Below, one piece after another: positions 17,787-28,200 of a stretch of DNA of 64,000 nucleotides. The position numbers and the translations under genes were made by a program. The DNA comes from Pinibacter aurantiacus (GTDB lineage Bacteria; Bacteroidota; Bacteroidia; Chitinophagales; Chitinophagaceae). The stretch is from the NCBI RefSeq assembly GCF_019130065.1, contig NZ_JAHSPG010000013.1:310001-374000 (forward strand), written 5' to 3'. How positions within the stretch are numbered: the first letter of the stretch is position 1; each line of letters opens with the position of its first letter. The notes under the pieces are model-generated. The model was not told the origin of the DNA. It searched no databases and worked only from the letters and a program-made list of their open reading frames with translations.

Positions 17787-18743
17787 TTAACGGCTGGTTT
17801 CTAATTTTTCTACTCTGCTTTTTAGGTCCTTGTTTTCTTGTTGGAGTTGTATTGTGTATAATGTTAACTCTTCAATCTTCTTCAGTAACAGCTTTTGTAT
17901 TTCTCCAAGGTCTTGTCCGTCTTTCTCTACCGCAGCAGCAGCCGGCATTTCAGGCAAATGTTTATTCGTTTTAATGAACGCTGCAATAGAATCCAGTGCA
18001 GGAAGTTTGTAAGACGATTCGAAAACATAATCTGCCCATCCGTTGGTTGTTACAATAACTTTTTGGGCTCTTATATTGCCGTTAACAGCAAGCATCTCGG
18101 ATGGAGCCGCCGTGCCAATACCAACATTACCTGATTTTCTGTTTATGCAAAACGCCTGAGCTAAAAATCCTCCATCATCGTCGTAGCGCCAAATCGAAAA
18201 ATTGGCGCCGGCGCTATTAGAACTCTCATCCCCCAGCAAGCCGATTGAGAATCTTGCTTTACCAGAAAAACTTTGAAGTGTAAAGTGCCTTTGCCCCCAA
18301 TCCAAACTTCCATTAAAACACTCATAACCGCCAGCGCGAGTAACTCCATTAACGGATAACTGCCTTGCACCCTCATTTTCGCTAAGGCTGCCAATCGCTA
18401 CGTCCCCATCAAAATGAAATTCTCCTGTGTTCCAAATGGCCATTTTTGCCTTTTGTAAATTCTCATCACCTAAAATAAAGTCACCATCGCTGGAACTATA
18501 AATTGAATACGTCTTGCCGGTTACTGCTGTGTTGTTTTGCAGTCTCATGCCTGCACTGAAGCCCTGGAAACCTTCAATCTTAAGACCGTAATTACTCTCC
18601 GTTGAAGTACTTTTAATGTGGAGTAATTGTTCAGGAGTCTCTGTACCTATTCCGGCATATCCACTGCCAGGAAATTTATTTTGTGCAAAGGAGCCTACTG
18701 ATGTTAAACAGCAGGCAAGGAGGATAAGGGCAATCTTTTTCAT
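17787..18743 (-). CDS. Secreted tail-fibre-like protein (318 aa)
   Basis: I start at ATG 18743 (MKKIALILLACCLTSVG, a signal peptide ending SFAQ) and not at the GTG three codons upstream. The middle is beta-rich with GIGTETPEQLLHIKS and NVGIGTAAPSEMLAVNGN, phrases typical of phage tail-fibre/trimeric-fibre proteins. The C-terminal 100 residues (KLPALDSIAAFIKTNKHLPE, then DGQDLGEIQKLLLKKIEELT) form a conserved domain found at the end of many secreted Bacteroidota fibres, followed by a coiled coil (QQENKDLKSRVEKLE) that probably trimerises. It lacks the YadA-like head repeats of the two genes upstream. Its role is probably surface adhesion; no ligand can be read. Confidence 0.82.
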   Translation of the reverse strand: MKKIALILLACCLTSVGSFAQNKFPGSGYAGIGTETPEQLLHIKSTSTESNYGLKIEGFQGFSAGMRLQNNTAVTGKTYSIYSSSDGDFILGDENLQKAKMAIWNTGEFHFDGDVAIGSLSENEGARQLSVNGVTRAGGYECFNGSLDWGQRHFTLQSFSGKARFSIGLLGDESSNSAGANFSIWRYDDDGGFLAQAFCINRKSGNVGIGTAAPSEMLAVNGNIRAQKVIVTTNGWADYVFESSYKLPALDSIAAFIKTNKHLPEMPAAAAVEKDGQDLGEIQKLLLKKIEELTLYTIQLQQENKDLKSRVEKLETSR

Positions 18744-18832
18744 TGTGAGCACAGGGATTTATTCGTTTTAAAGGGATTCTATTTTCTGTTTTTAATTTTG
18801 TCTCATTTTGATTTCAATAGCCAATCGCACCA

Positions 18833-20164
18833 TTACTTCTTTTCATTCAGCACTTGCTGTTCCATTTTCTTCATTAACTCCTCAAGCTTATCCATCCGGT
18901 CATTTATTTTTTCAATTTCTTTGTTTTTCTGATCAAGTTGTTTTTGTTGATCAATTGTGTATAGGGTAAGCTCCTCAATTTTCTGCAGTAGTAATTTGTT
19001 CATTTCGCTAACATCAACTCCATTCTCTTTTACTTCTTTTTCAGATGGCACTGATGGCAAATGTTGATATTGCTGAATATATCTGTCGACAGAATCGATA
19101 GTGGGTAAATGATAGTCTTTATGAAAAACAAAATCCGCAAAAGAATTTTGATCGACTCTAACTTTTCTTGCCCGAACGCCGCCTTCTACATAAAACTTTA
19201 TTGTCTGGTCGGTAAACCCATTTAAATCATAACTGGTACCCACTCCTACCTGCCCTGAATTATACAAAACCATTGTATAAAAAGCGTCGTTAAGTGTGGA
19301 ACCTGCAACCTTAGTGCTTCCATTAAGAAATGCGGTATTGCCTTTGTTTGTATAGAACATTCCAGATGCCGGACCTTCAACAATTCTTACGTTTGTCTCA
19401 AGATTCGCATCCCATTTAATATTGGAGCAGATGCCCTTCCAACCGCCATCACTAAACGTAAACCTGTCTCCAATCTGGAATTTTTCTGTAGGGGTCATAG
19501 TTCCAATGCCTATTTTGCCCGCTCCCGGTGTTGAAGAATTAATACCAGTTCCGTACACAATATTGCCAATGTTCAGTTGATTGGAACCAGTGAGATTGGG
19601 CAATTCGATATTTGAACCGATTATAATATTATTGTCACCGCTTGTTTGATGGTATGCGGCCAGATAGCCCAATCCAATATTGTAACTTCCGGTAGAAGAG
19701 TAAAGAGCTCCATGACCAGACGCAAAATTGCCGTTTCCGACTGCGTTAGACAAAAGTGCATAATGTCCAATTGCATTGTTATAAGCTCCGGAAACATTAT
19801 GATCAAGTGCCTGATAACCGAGTGCTGTATTACTATAACCAATTGTATTACTCTCGAGCGAGAAGTCTCCCACTGCAGTATTGCGAACTCCTGTTGTATT
19901 AACCAAAAGTGTAAACATACCAAATGCTGTATTATAACTTCCGGTAGTATTATTTATCAGTGCCTTATAACCAAATGCAGAATTTTGATCACCTGTAGTA
20001 TTAAGCTTTAATGCATTATAACCAGTGGCTGTATTGTATGTAGGGGTGCCTGACCCCTTACCAATTGTAACACCGTTGACGATGATATCTGTAGTAAATG
20101 GGCTTTGCGCATATTGTTGTTTGGTAACCATGCATAAGGCAAGGAATAGGAATGTTTTTTTCAT
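18833..20164 (-). CDS. YadA-head-repeat fibre protein (443 aa)
   Basis: A signal peptide (MKKTFLFLALCMVTKQQYAQ) is followed by about seven 17-residue repeats (residues about 38-185) of the form N-T-T-G-x-x-N-T-A-x-G-x-x-A-L, the left-handed parallel beta-roll of YadA-like heads. Then come GKIGIGTMTPTEKF, a middle region with no recognised fold, the conserved end domain (YHLPTIDSVDRYIQQYQHLP, DVSEMNKLLLQKIEELTLYT) and a long coiled coil (residues about 395-443, rich in Lys/Glu). No membrane-anchor barrel is present, so it is not a classical autotransporter; how it reaches and stays on the surface is not visible. Its N-terminal half closely matches the gene upstream. Confidence 0.85.
   Translation of the reverse strand: MKKTFLFLALCMVTKQQYAQSPFTTDIIVNGVTIGKGSGTPTYNTATGYNALKLNTTGDQNSAFGYKALINNTTGSYNTAFGMFTLLVNTTGVRNTAVGDFSLESNTIGYSNTALGYQALDHNVSGAYNNAIGHYALLSNAVGNGNFASGHGALYSSTGSYNIGLGYLAAYHQTSGDNNIIIGSNIELPNLTGSNQLNIGNIVYGTGINSSTPGAGKIGIGTMTPTEKFQIGDRFTFSDGGWKGICSNIKWDANLETNVRIVEGPASGMFYTNKGNTAFLNGSTKVAGSTLNDAFYTMVLYNSGQVGVGTSYDLNGFTDQTIKFYVEGGVRARKVRVDQNSFADFVFHKDYHLPTIDSVDRYIQQYQHLPSVPSEKEVKENGVDVSEMNKLLLQKIEELTLYTIDQQKQLDQKNKEIEKINDRMDKLEELMKKMEQQVLNEKK
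19610..20053 (-). repeat. Tandem 51-bp (17-residue) coding repeats, YadA-head type
   Basis: About seven in-frame units share the pattern NTTGxxNTAxGxxAL, exactly 17 residues apart, with the last unit one residue shorter (STGSYNIGLGYLAAYH). Confidence 0.85.
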
Positions 20165-20299
20165 GACTACATTTAGGGTTAGAAGTCCGTTCTTTTGTTA
20201 AGATTTTTTTTATACTGTAGGTTACCAGCTTATATCGGCTATCACAACACAGATGCGCAACACACTTTAGCTGAATATCAATGCCTGTTTTGATTATAG

Positions 20300-21580
20300 C
20301 TAGTGTCTCCCACTATTATCACTACTGCCTTTCATCTGATCAATTTGCGCTTGCAAGGTTTCAATCTTTTTATTTTGATCGATGATGTAAAGGGTTAACT
20401 CTTCTACTTTTTTTAGCAACAATTTTTGTACTTCTCCAACGTCCTGACCGTCTTTCTCAATTGTTGATGCAGAAGGAATTTCAGGGAGATGTTTATTTTC
20501 TTTAATAAAGGCAGCGATGGAATCTAAGGAAGGCAATTTGTAGGATGACTCGAAAACATAATCTGCCCAACCGTTGGTTGTTACAATAACTTTTTTACCC
20601 CTGATGTTGCCATTTACAGAAAGCATCTCGGACGGAGAAGCGGTGCCAATACCAACATTACCGGAGGTTGCGTCAATTCTCATCACTTCAACCGGGCCCG
20701 ACGATGAACCGCGGGTCCAGCTAAAATATCCTCCGTAATTATCCAGGCTTGTTTTTAAGTATGCTGCACCGAGCGCACTGCCAGCCACCAGTCTTACGTT
20801 AGAATAGTTAACATCGGTTTGCAAATTCGTTGCGTCGATGATAAGAGAAGAACCATTCGCTGCAGATGAAAACATTCCTGATCCAACAGTTTCTAATTTG
20901 CTTCTTGGACTAGTAGTTCCAATGCCTATACTGCCTGCACCGGGTGTTGAAGAATTAATGCCCGTTCCGTAAATAGTGTTACCAATATTCATTTGGTTGG
21001 AACCAGTACGATTAGGCAGGTCCGCGTTGTTGGCAATAATAATATTGTTATCACCACTGGTTTGATTAAAAGCGGCCAGATAGCCTAATCCAATATTATA
21101 GCTTCCGGTGGAATAATAAAGAGCTCCCTGACCAGATGCAAAATTGCCATTTCCTATTTTGTTGGCATAAAGTGCAAAATGCCCAATAGCGTTATTAAAA
21201 ATACCAGTGGTATTTTGCCCAAGTGCATCATAACCTACGGCGGTATTATAATTGCCGGAGGTATTTAGTTCAAGCGCATATGTACCCACTGACGTATTGC
21301 GAACGCCTGTCGTGTTTTGAGCGAGCGCGTCCTTTCCAACTGCGGCATTATGCGTACCCGTGGTGTTATTTCCCAATGCATTATAGCCCGTTGCTGTATT
21401 ATGAGTACCTGTATTGACAGTCCCTAATGCGTTATAGCCAGACGCAGTGTTGTAAATGATCCCGCCGTTTCCCCTACCGAAAATTAAACCGTTAACGATA
21501 ATATCTGTAGCAAATGGGCTTTGCGCATATTGTTGTTTCGCAAGTATGCATAGGGTAAGGAATAAAAGTGTTTTTTTCAT
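20300..21580 (-). CDS. YadA-head-repeat fibre protein, mosaic paralogue (426 aa)
   Basis: It has the same signal peptide and head as the gene at 18833-20164 (MKKTLLFLTLCILAKQQYAQ, then about seven 17-residue head repeats in residues about 44-187). Its C-terminal domain is instead almost the same as that of the gene at 17787-18743 (NGWADYVFESSYKLPSLDSI versus NGWADYVFESSYKLPALDSI). The middle (SKLETVGSGMFSSAANGSS and the segment to DATSGNVGIGTASPSEML) is its own. It ends in a short coiled coil and a Ser/Gly-rich tail. A surface fibre or adhesin is the best guess. The gaps to its neighbours are over 80 bp, so each gene may have its own promoter. Confidence 0.85.
   Translation of the reverse strand: MKKTLLFLTLCILAKQQYAQSPFATDIIVNGLIFGRGNGGIIYNTASGYNALGTVNTGTHNTATGYNALGNNTTGTHNAAVGKDALAQNTTGVRNTSVGTYALELNTSGNYNTAVGYDALGQNTTGIFNNAIGHFALYANKIGNGNFASGQGALYYSTGSYNIGLGYLAAFNQTSGDNNIIIANNADLPNRTGSNQMNIGNTIYGTGINSSTPGAGSIGIGTTSPRSKLETVGSGMFSSAANGSSLIIDATNLQTDVNYSNVRLVAGSALGAAYLKTSLDNYGGYFSWTRGSSSGPVEVMRIDATSGNVGIGTASPSEMLSVNGNIRGKKVIVTTNGWADYVFESSYKLPSLDSIAAFIKENKHLPEIPSASTIEKDGQDVGEVQKLLLKKVEELTLYIIDQNKKIETLQAQIDQMKGSSDNSGRH
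21020..21451 (-). repeat. Tandem 51-bp (17-residue) coding repeats, YadA-head type
   Basis: Units such as NTTGTHNAAVGKDALAQ and NTTGVRNTSVGTYALEL repeat every 17 residues. The order and the two last atypical units (NKIGNGNFASGQGALYY, STGSYNIGLGYLAAFN) match the array in the neighbouring gene. Confidence 0.85.
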
Positions 21581-21887
21581 GACTATGTTTAGGTTAAGGA
21601 GTTGATTATTTTATTTAAGAATAAGGGTTTTGTCAATATTTTTTAAACAAGCGCACATAAGTTTAGAAATGACAATTGGGCGGATATATATCCTTTCTTA
21701 TCAAAAGTTCGAGATGTCCTGCGGAGCATCTCGAACAACGCTGAATAAAGCCGTTCTTTCAAGCTGCCTTGCTTTTTCCTTTTATTTTGGTGCTCGTCTA
21801 TAACATGCTCCAAACACTCCGGTTGCCCGGACTATTTTTAATTCTGTGTAACACTTCTACCAACCCTTCAAGACATGCCAACGATTG
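21581..21887. other. Intergenic region between the fibre genes and the toxin operon
   Basis: No gene is visible in these 307 bp. They contain the promoter region of the fibre gene at 20300 and a 10-bp-stem hairpin at 21707-21736, which lies about 150 bp beyond the last gene of the RHS operon. Confidence 0.7.
21707..21736. repeat. Inverted repeat downstream of the RHS toxin operon
   Basis: Perfect 10-bp arms GTTCGAGATG and CATCTCGAAC enclose TCCTGCGGAG. No T-tract follows in the direction of the operon (minus strand), so its role as terminator is uncertain; it may be a REP-like element. Confidence 0.65.
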
Positions 21888-22250
21888 CTAAATATTCAAA
21901 AGCTGCTCATCATACCAAACATCCTCATACTGACTATCAAATAAAAATCTCCAGCCAGGAGCAAGCCCCAAATAATTAATTGCTTTAGGACATAAGTCGA
22001 GAAGGTGCTTGATATGCACTGGCTGAAAGAAGTCGTCCGAATCTGAATATTCTCCCGCCCATATGAACCAGTTTGCTGACAGAGCTCTTTCAGTAGGATG
22101 CCGTAGACCATTTATAGGCATATTAAAAGCCTCAAAACTTTTTAACGCAACACCAATCAAGTTATCAAATGGAGCGGCCAAAAATTCAGCATTATATTTC
22201 TTACAAATAGCCTTTTGGCTTTCTAAAAATTCTTTTTCAATATTATCCAC
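21888..22250 (-). CDS. Probable immunity protein of the HNH-RHS toxin (120 aa)
   Basis: A small soluble acidic protein without signal peptide. It starts with GTG at 22250, inside the last codons of the RHS toxin gene (8-bp overlap, sequence GGTGGATAA), which is the classic arrangement of toxin and immunity genes. The stretch NWFIWAGEYSDSDDFFQP followed by HIKHLLDLCP is of a kind I associate with immunity proteins of polymorphic toxins, but I cannot name the family with certainty. It should bind the HNH domain in the cytoplasm of the producing cell. Confidence 0.78.
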   Translation of the reverse strand: MDNIEKEFLESQKAICKKYNAEFLAAPFDNLIGVALKSFEAFNMPINGLRHPTERALSANWFIWAGEYSDSDDFFQPVHIKHLLDLCPKAINYLGLAPGWRFLFDSQYEDVWYDEQLLNI

Positions 22251-25200
22251 CTGTTTTCCCTTTATTTTTAATTACTTTATTTGCTTGTTGGCTCGCTTTA
22301 CGGACAGCGGCCGATTGATCGCTTGAACAATTTTCACATTGAGATTGTACAGCACCTAAACTCCGCATTTTCTTTTTGTCAATTGTTCCTGTTGATATAT
22401 GCTCTATCGCTAATGGCTCTATGTGATCTGCAACAAACGGGCCTTGTGTTGTTCCACATGTTGCACACTTCGAATTTGGTTGATTAACCGCTTTTCTTTG
22501 TGCAGGTGTTGTTGCGTTATTGGGCCGTTTATATGGCGTCTTTGCTTTAATCTCGTAAGTCTGCCCCTCATATGTAACAGTAGGTTGTGCACTATTATTG
22601 GCCGTTGCTGCCTCTGTGTTCCCCCCATGAACTGATGCCGCAACCTTATTTGTCGCTTTAGAAGGTATTGGCACATCATCTCCTGTTTCCATAGGAATCG
22701 CAGTCTCTGCTGAATAATTTTGTGCATTCAATATTCTTGAAGCATATGATTGCGCTTCAGAATGTGCATCGTCAACATATTCAAATCCAAAAGCAAAATA
22801 CCTGCCTGGCTTTTTAATATAGTCATTCTCAAAATCTTCAGTTTTCCACCCATTTGCCAAACCTGACCCTGTGAGCGGAAATCCGATGTGATAAGTTTTC
22901 CCTTCGTAATCTACTACATACCGCTTAACATCAATTGTAGTCTCCCAATAAAAAAGTCCAAAAAATGAATGCCCGTGTTTATATTCGGTTAGGGTATTTT
23001 TTAAGACAGCATTACCCTGCTTATCCGCGATCATTGTATAATGATAGATTTCTCTACCATCCAAATCAACACCTTGTATCGGACTATTACTTGCAAATTG
23101 ATATGGTGTTAACTCTGGATATTTCTCTTGTAATGGATCAACACTCAAAAATCTTCCCACTCGTGGATTGTAAATCCTAAACCCGTAGTCATATTGATTT
23201 CCATCACCAGAAACTTCATTATCTTTTTCCTTCCCATTGAACCCATATCTATAAGCCGTTCCAAATATACTGCCACTTCCGCTACCACCGCTACCATTGT
23301 TATCATCGCCGCTGCCATTGGTAGGATTAAGTACCGGTAATTTATCAGAAGTACCGCTTACCCACTGTGCGCTATTGGCTATGGTAAGATTGCGGTTATA
23401 GCCACTTTGGTCCGCAATTGTTGTGCCGCTTGCTTCATTCATTGGCCAATAACCAACGAGCCATTCGGAGTTCTTTGGCATCGTTTTGTTCATGTTGGCT
23501 ACTATCTCTTCCTGCGTGCGTGATTCACTCCAGATGCGCACTTCAGCCATTTGCCCGTCCATCGTTCCGTATTGGCAGCCAAATAACGAATAGCTAGGCA
23601 TCACATAGGTAGCTGAGGAAACCTGCCCGGTTTTTACCAGTACTCCATTAATGTACAAGCGCGGTTGCCTGTTTTTGTATACAACGGCAATATGCGTCCA
23701 ACCTGTTACACTGCCCGGCCATACGAGTACAGACGACCAGGAGCTGGTACCACCAGATTCATATACGCTCACGCCATTTGTACCTACCGATACTCCAGCA
23801 GCACCTGCAGTAAGTAGCCCCGTAGGAGGTAGTGTCGCTGGTCCGATTGCATATTTTTGGCCGGAAGTTCCGAGCCCGCCATAGTTTCTCTCCACATCAA
23901 TTTCATGCGTGCTGGTGGGTTTTGCCCAAAACTCCATCGTAAAGTTATCACCGACACTAGCAATATAATTGCCGTCTGTGTATGCTTGCCCGCTAAGTTG
24001 CAGGCTCGAACGGGTCACTGTGTTGTCGACACCGCTTTTTACCACATTGGTAAGCTCAGGCGTTCCATTGGACCATGTTGCACTATTCACAAGAGTTTGG
24101 CTTCGATTGTGACCGCTTGCGTCGTTTGCCACCGTTCCCGAACCTTCGTTTAATGGATAGTAACAAACAAGACCGGTTACATCTTTTGGCTTACCGCGTT
24201 CTATGTTTGCCTGAATCTGTGCTGCGGTTTTTGCAAAGTTCCAAATGCGCACATCCGCAATGTTACCTCCCATCGAACCATTACTGTTCCCAAACAATTC
24301 ACTGCTCGGTATCACTGTAGCTTTTGAAGAGGCTAATCCCGTGTGCACCAGTTGCCCGTTTATATAAAGGCTCGGAACCTTATTGTTATACACAACAGCA
24401 ATATGAGTCCAATCTCTTATTTGAGCGTCCCATACCAGATTCATCGAGTAATAAGCGTTGTTGAATTCACCTACAGTTACACCGTTTGTTCCCACAGCTA
24501 TGGAAGTCGCTGCTGTATTATTAGTGGCGTCTATCAATGTGCCGGAAGAGCCTCCAACAGCGGGACTTGGCATACCCCACCCATTTGTGGTGTTAACGCG
24601 TTCTCCAAAACCAGCTCTTGCAGTGGTCGGTTTCACCCAAAACTCAACAGTAAAGGTGTTTTGCACATCGCTGATAAGCGTGGATAACGGATAGGGAGAT
24701 GGATTTTTACTTCCACTCAGTTTCAGGCTCACCCAATCTTCTTTTGGATCAGGTGCATGCCCCTCCTCTGTTCCTGTGCCTCCTGTTCCACTGCCGGAAC
24801 CATCGGTTTCATCGTTTACGGCAGGCACTGCAAAGTTTCTGCCAGGCATGATCATCCCAAAAGGATAGTAATCCTGTGCGGTCATTATATTGGCTTCAAA
24901 GTGGTCCAGCGTCAATGGCGATCCTTGAACTGCAATTCCCGTTCTTACATCATTAATGGTTGCCATTACGTTGCCAAGGTGATTGGTCAGTTCATACTGC
25001 CTTTTGCCGGCATACATTGTATGATCATTGTTGGGGTCGTAAGAATCGTTGGCTCGTTTATTACTTGCCAGTATCTTAACATTAGGTGTAACCATACCCA
25101 ACCTGCTACTGCCGTATAATTGCTGTTCGAGCCATTTGCCCTGGATAACGACATTGTTATTGGCTTTGTACTCGTACACTCCCAGCGTATTACCTTGTGC

Positions 25201-28200
25201 ATCTCTTACATAGTGGGTAATGGTTGTTCCATCGACGGTAGCAACAGATTTACTGATCCTGTTACCGCCTGCATCGTAGGTATAGGTAATTATGTTTCCA
25301 TTTGCTTTACTAACGGATTCTATTTTACCATACACTGTCCACTTGATTTTATCCAGACCATTTTCGGCGCTAATGTCTTTAACAAGGTTGCCTATCTTGT
25401 CGTAATTGTAAGCATCATCTTCTGTCTGGCTGTCAATATCTGTTGAGTAATTGTCTTCATTAACTTCATCATGCACATGACGCAGTTTATTGTTTACAAG
25501 TTTACCATTCGCATCTACATTGTAACTATAGGTAAGCTTATCCATTGCAGGTTTGTCTGCCGCACCATTCCTTGTGTAAGTTGCAATGTTGCCGTTGGCA
25601 TCATAGCCCACGTCTTCCATGTATGGGTCATTGCCTTGTTCCGGAGATTGATAGTTCCATGTAGTGCCTGTTCCTGTTGCGTTCTGGCGCATTTTCGTGA
25701 GCCTGTTCAACTGGTCGTAGCGATAACTGTAACCAATGGTCGTTCCATTGTCAATTTTTCCAATGGCGTAGGTGGCGTTACTGATGTTTCCATTAAACAA
25801 CTGGCTGCCCGGTACGGGTTGATCCAGCGCAGGTGAATTATACTTAAGGTTAAATGCAGTGGCAGATGATGATATAGGCGTATAGTCATTACTGTAATAA
25901 CCAAGCGTATAGCCAAACACATCGCGAGCCGATGGCCCAAATGAAGATGTTGCAAAACCATCGTCATTCATATCTTTTGCCTGTGGGAGTGCCGAGGTGT
26001 AAATGCGGCTTCCATTTATACCTTTTATCCAGCCCTGAAGTGTGTAGGCATAATCAAGTCCCTGCACATTGTTTTGCCCCAGTTGCATACGCGCCAAAGG
26101 TCCATGCAGGTAATAACGGTAAGCAGCTTCTGTGATCCAGTTGATTTCGTCGCTGCTTGTTTGCGCACCAATGAGCCTGTTTTCGGCATCATAGGTGTAC
26201 TTGTAAAAGAACTGATCCCACTTGCCGGGTTGGTAAGACACTTTGTTGACTTTACCGCTTATAAGATCGTAGTCATATTTTATTTGTTTAAGTCCCCAGG
26301 CACCTGTTATAATTTGTTTTTCCTGGTTGGCCATTGCCGTATTTTCCTGGGTAAGCAAATCAACATTGCCTATCTGGTCGTAACTATAATAGCTTGCTGC
26401 GTCCCTGTTTGTATTTGCATCGCTTCCGAATGAAAGTAATGCTGTGGCGGCAACGCGCTTGCGCAGATTGCGTTGTAAGATACCGGCCGGTGCCCAAGTT
26501 GGCGCTTCATCATATGCTGTAACAGTTACCTTCCTGTTATTGCCGCCATTATAGAAGACCTGCAATAAACCTTCATCTCTCGATTTTTCTTCGGTAAGAT
26601 AGTTTGTTTCCTGCACCCCGGTTTTTTCTCCCACCTCTACTATGCGGCCAAGTTTATCGTATTTCGTATAGCTATACCTGTTAGCAAATTCCCCGGTAAC
26701 GGACGGTGCCAGTTGTTCTGCATTTTGCGAAGCACTTAAACGCCCCAATCTATCGTACCAGAACTGGGAAGTGCCTGCATCTGGTGTTGTTTGACTTACT
26801 ACCTGGTTTAAACTATTGTACACATAGTTTGTTGGCAAACGATGGTTTGGCACAACAAATGGAATTGTTACAGTTGATATTTCTGCATAATCCAATGTCT
26901 TAAGCCCAATGAAATCTGCTGTGGTATATCCCCCCCATGCACCCATGGATATTGAATTCAAAGAATTACAAGTTGAATTCTTTATTTGCTGCCCATTTGT
27001 GGAAGACATGATCCATAGCCCTACCAGGTTAGGTGTATTGGGCAATACGGAGTTGTTATAGTTCGATGAAATTTCCGTGGATGTACGCGCCCTGTCCCAA
27101 ATCCTTACTTCATCTATGGTGCCATAGCTCATGGTTCCATATTCTCCACCGCCGATATTGTAACTTGGAAGGACTAAACTTCTTGTAGAAACAGTTCCGG
27201 TTTTTTTGTAAACTCCATTGATGTACAGCGTTGGCGTTCTGTTAGTGTACACAATGGCGATGTGCGTCCAGGTTGTAACCGGACCTTCCCATACTATTAC
27301 CGGTGAAAAATAATCAGACGAACGTTCATACACGCTGACACCATTTGTTCCCACTGACACTCCTACGCTCGCGGCGGTGGTGCTGCCAAGACTAACGGGG
27401 TAAATCGCATACTTCTGGCCACTGGTTCCGGTGTTTGAAGTGTAGGATTCTGGATCTATTTCGTGTGTTTGAATTGGCTTTGCCCATAATTCAACCGTAA
27501 AGTTGTTAGCTGCTGTAAAAATAACATTCTCCGCCCATGAGCTTTTTGTATCGCTCAACACAAGTAACGAAGTCGTCCTGGTTTTGTTTATAACCGTTGC
27601 GGTTGAAGTCGGGTTACAAGCTGATGGCTGGTTGTACATTCCCCAAACCTGCAGTGGAAATGGCTTTGAGGCCAATGCTCCGTTGGGAGCCATGCAACCA
27701 TTGGTATAGTTGGCGGCCATTTCGTCTGATGTCAGTTCCCTGTCATACAAACGCAGGTGCTTAAAGGCACTTAGCTGTTCCTCGGGTGCCGTATAGTCTT
27801 GTATTGACCAATCAAAAGGAAATCCATTTCCCGCAGATACGGGCAGTACGCTTAACGCGACGCCATTTACAAAAAGGTTCAGGTCTCCGCTCATCAATCC
27901 TGCTGCAGACTGTGCCGATACCAGGACCTGGTTTTGCAACGGAACGCCGCTTATGTCAGCAACGCCATGGCTCGATCGCAATATTGAAATGCTTTGTGTG
28001 GAAGGTTCGTACAATAGTTCATACAATTCAACCCAAAGTTTTTTGTTGGCGATGGCCACCTGGCACATGTATTTGCTATTTGGATCGGCTCCTGTAAAAT
28101 AGACACGACCCTGTAATGGAGCGGTTGGATCACTATTGTATAACCAGAACTCAATATTCCTGGATGTATTATTTTGAAAGACCGTATATGCTTCGGATGA

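Noticed and set aside
19610-21451. 51-bp tandem units considered as a CRISPR array
   Set aside because: The units are in-frame protein repeats without unique spacers and fit YadA-head sequence.
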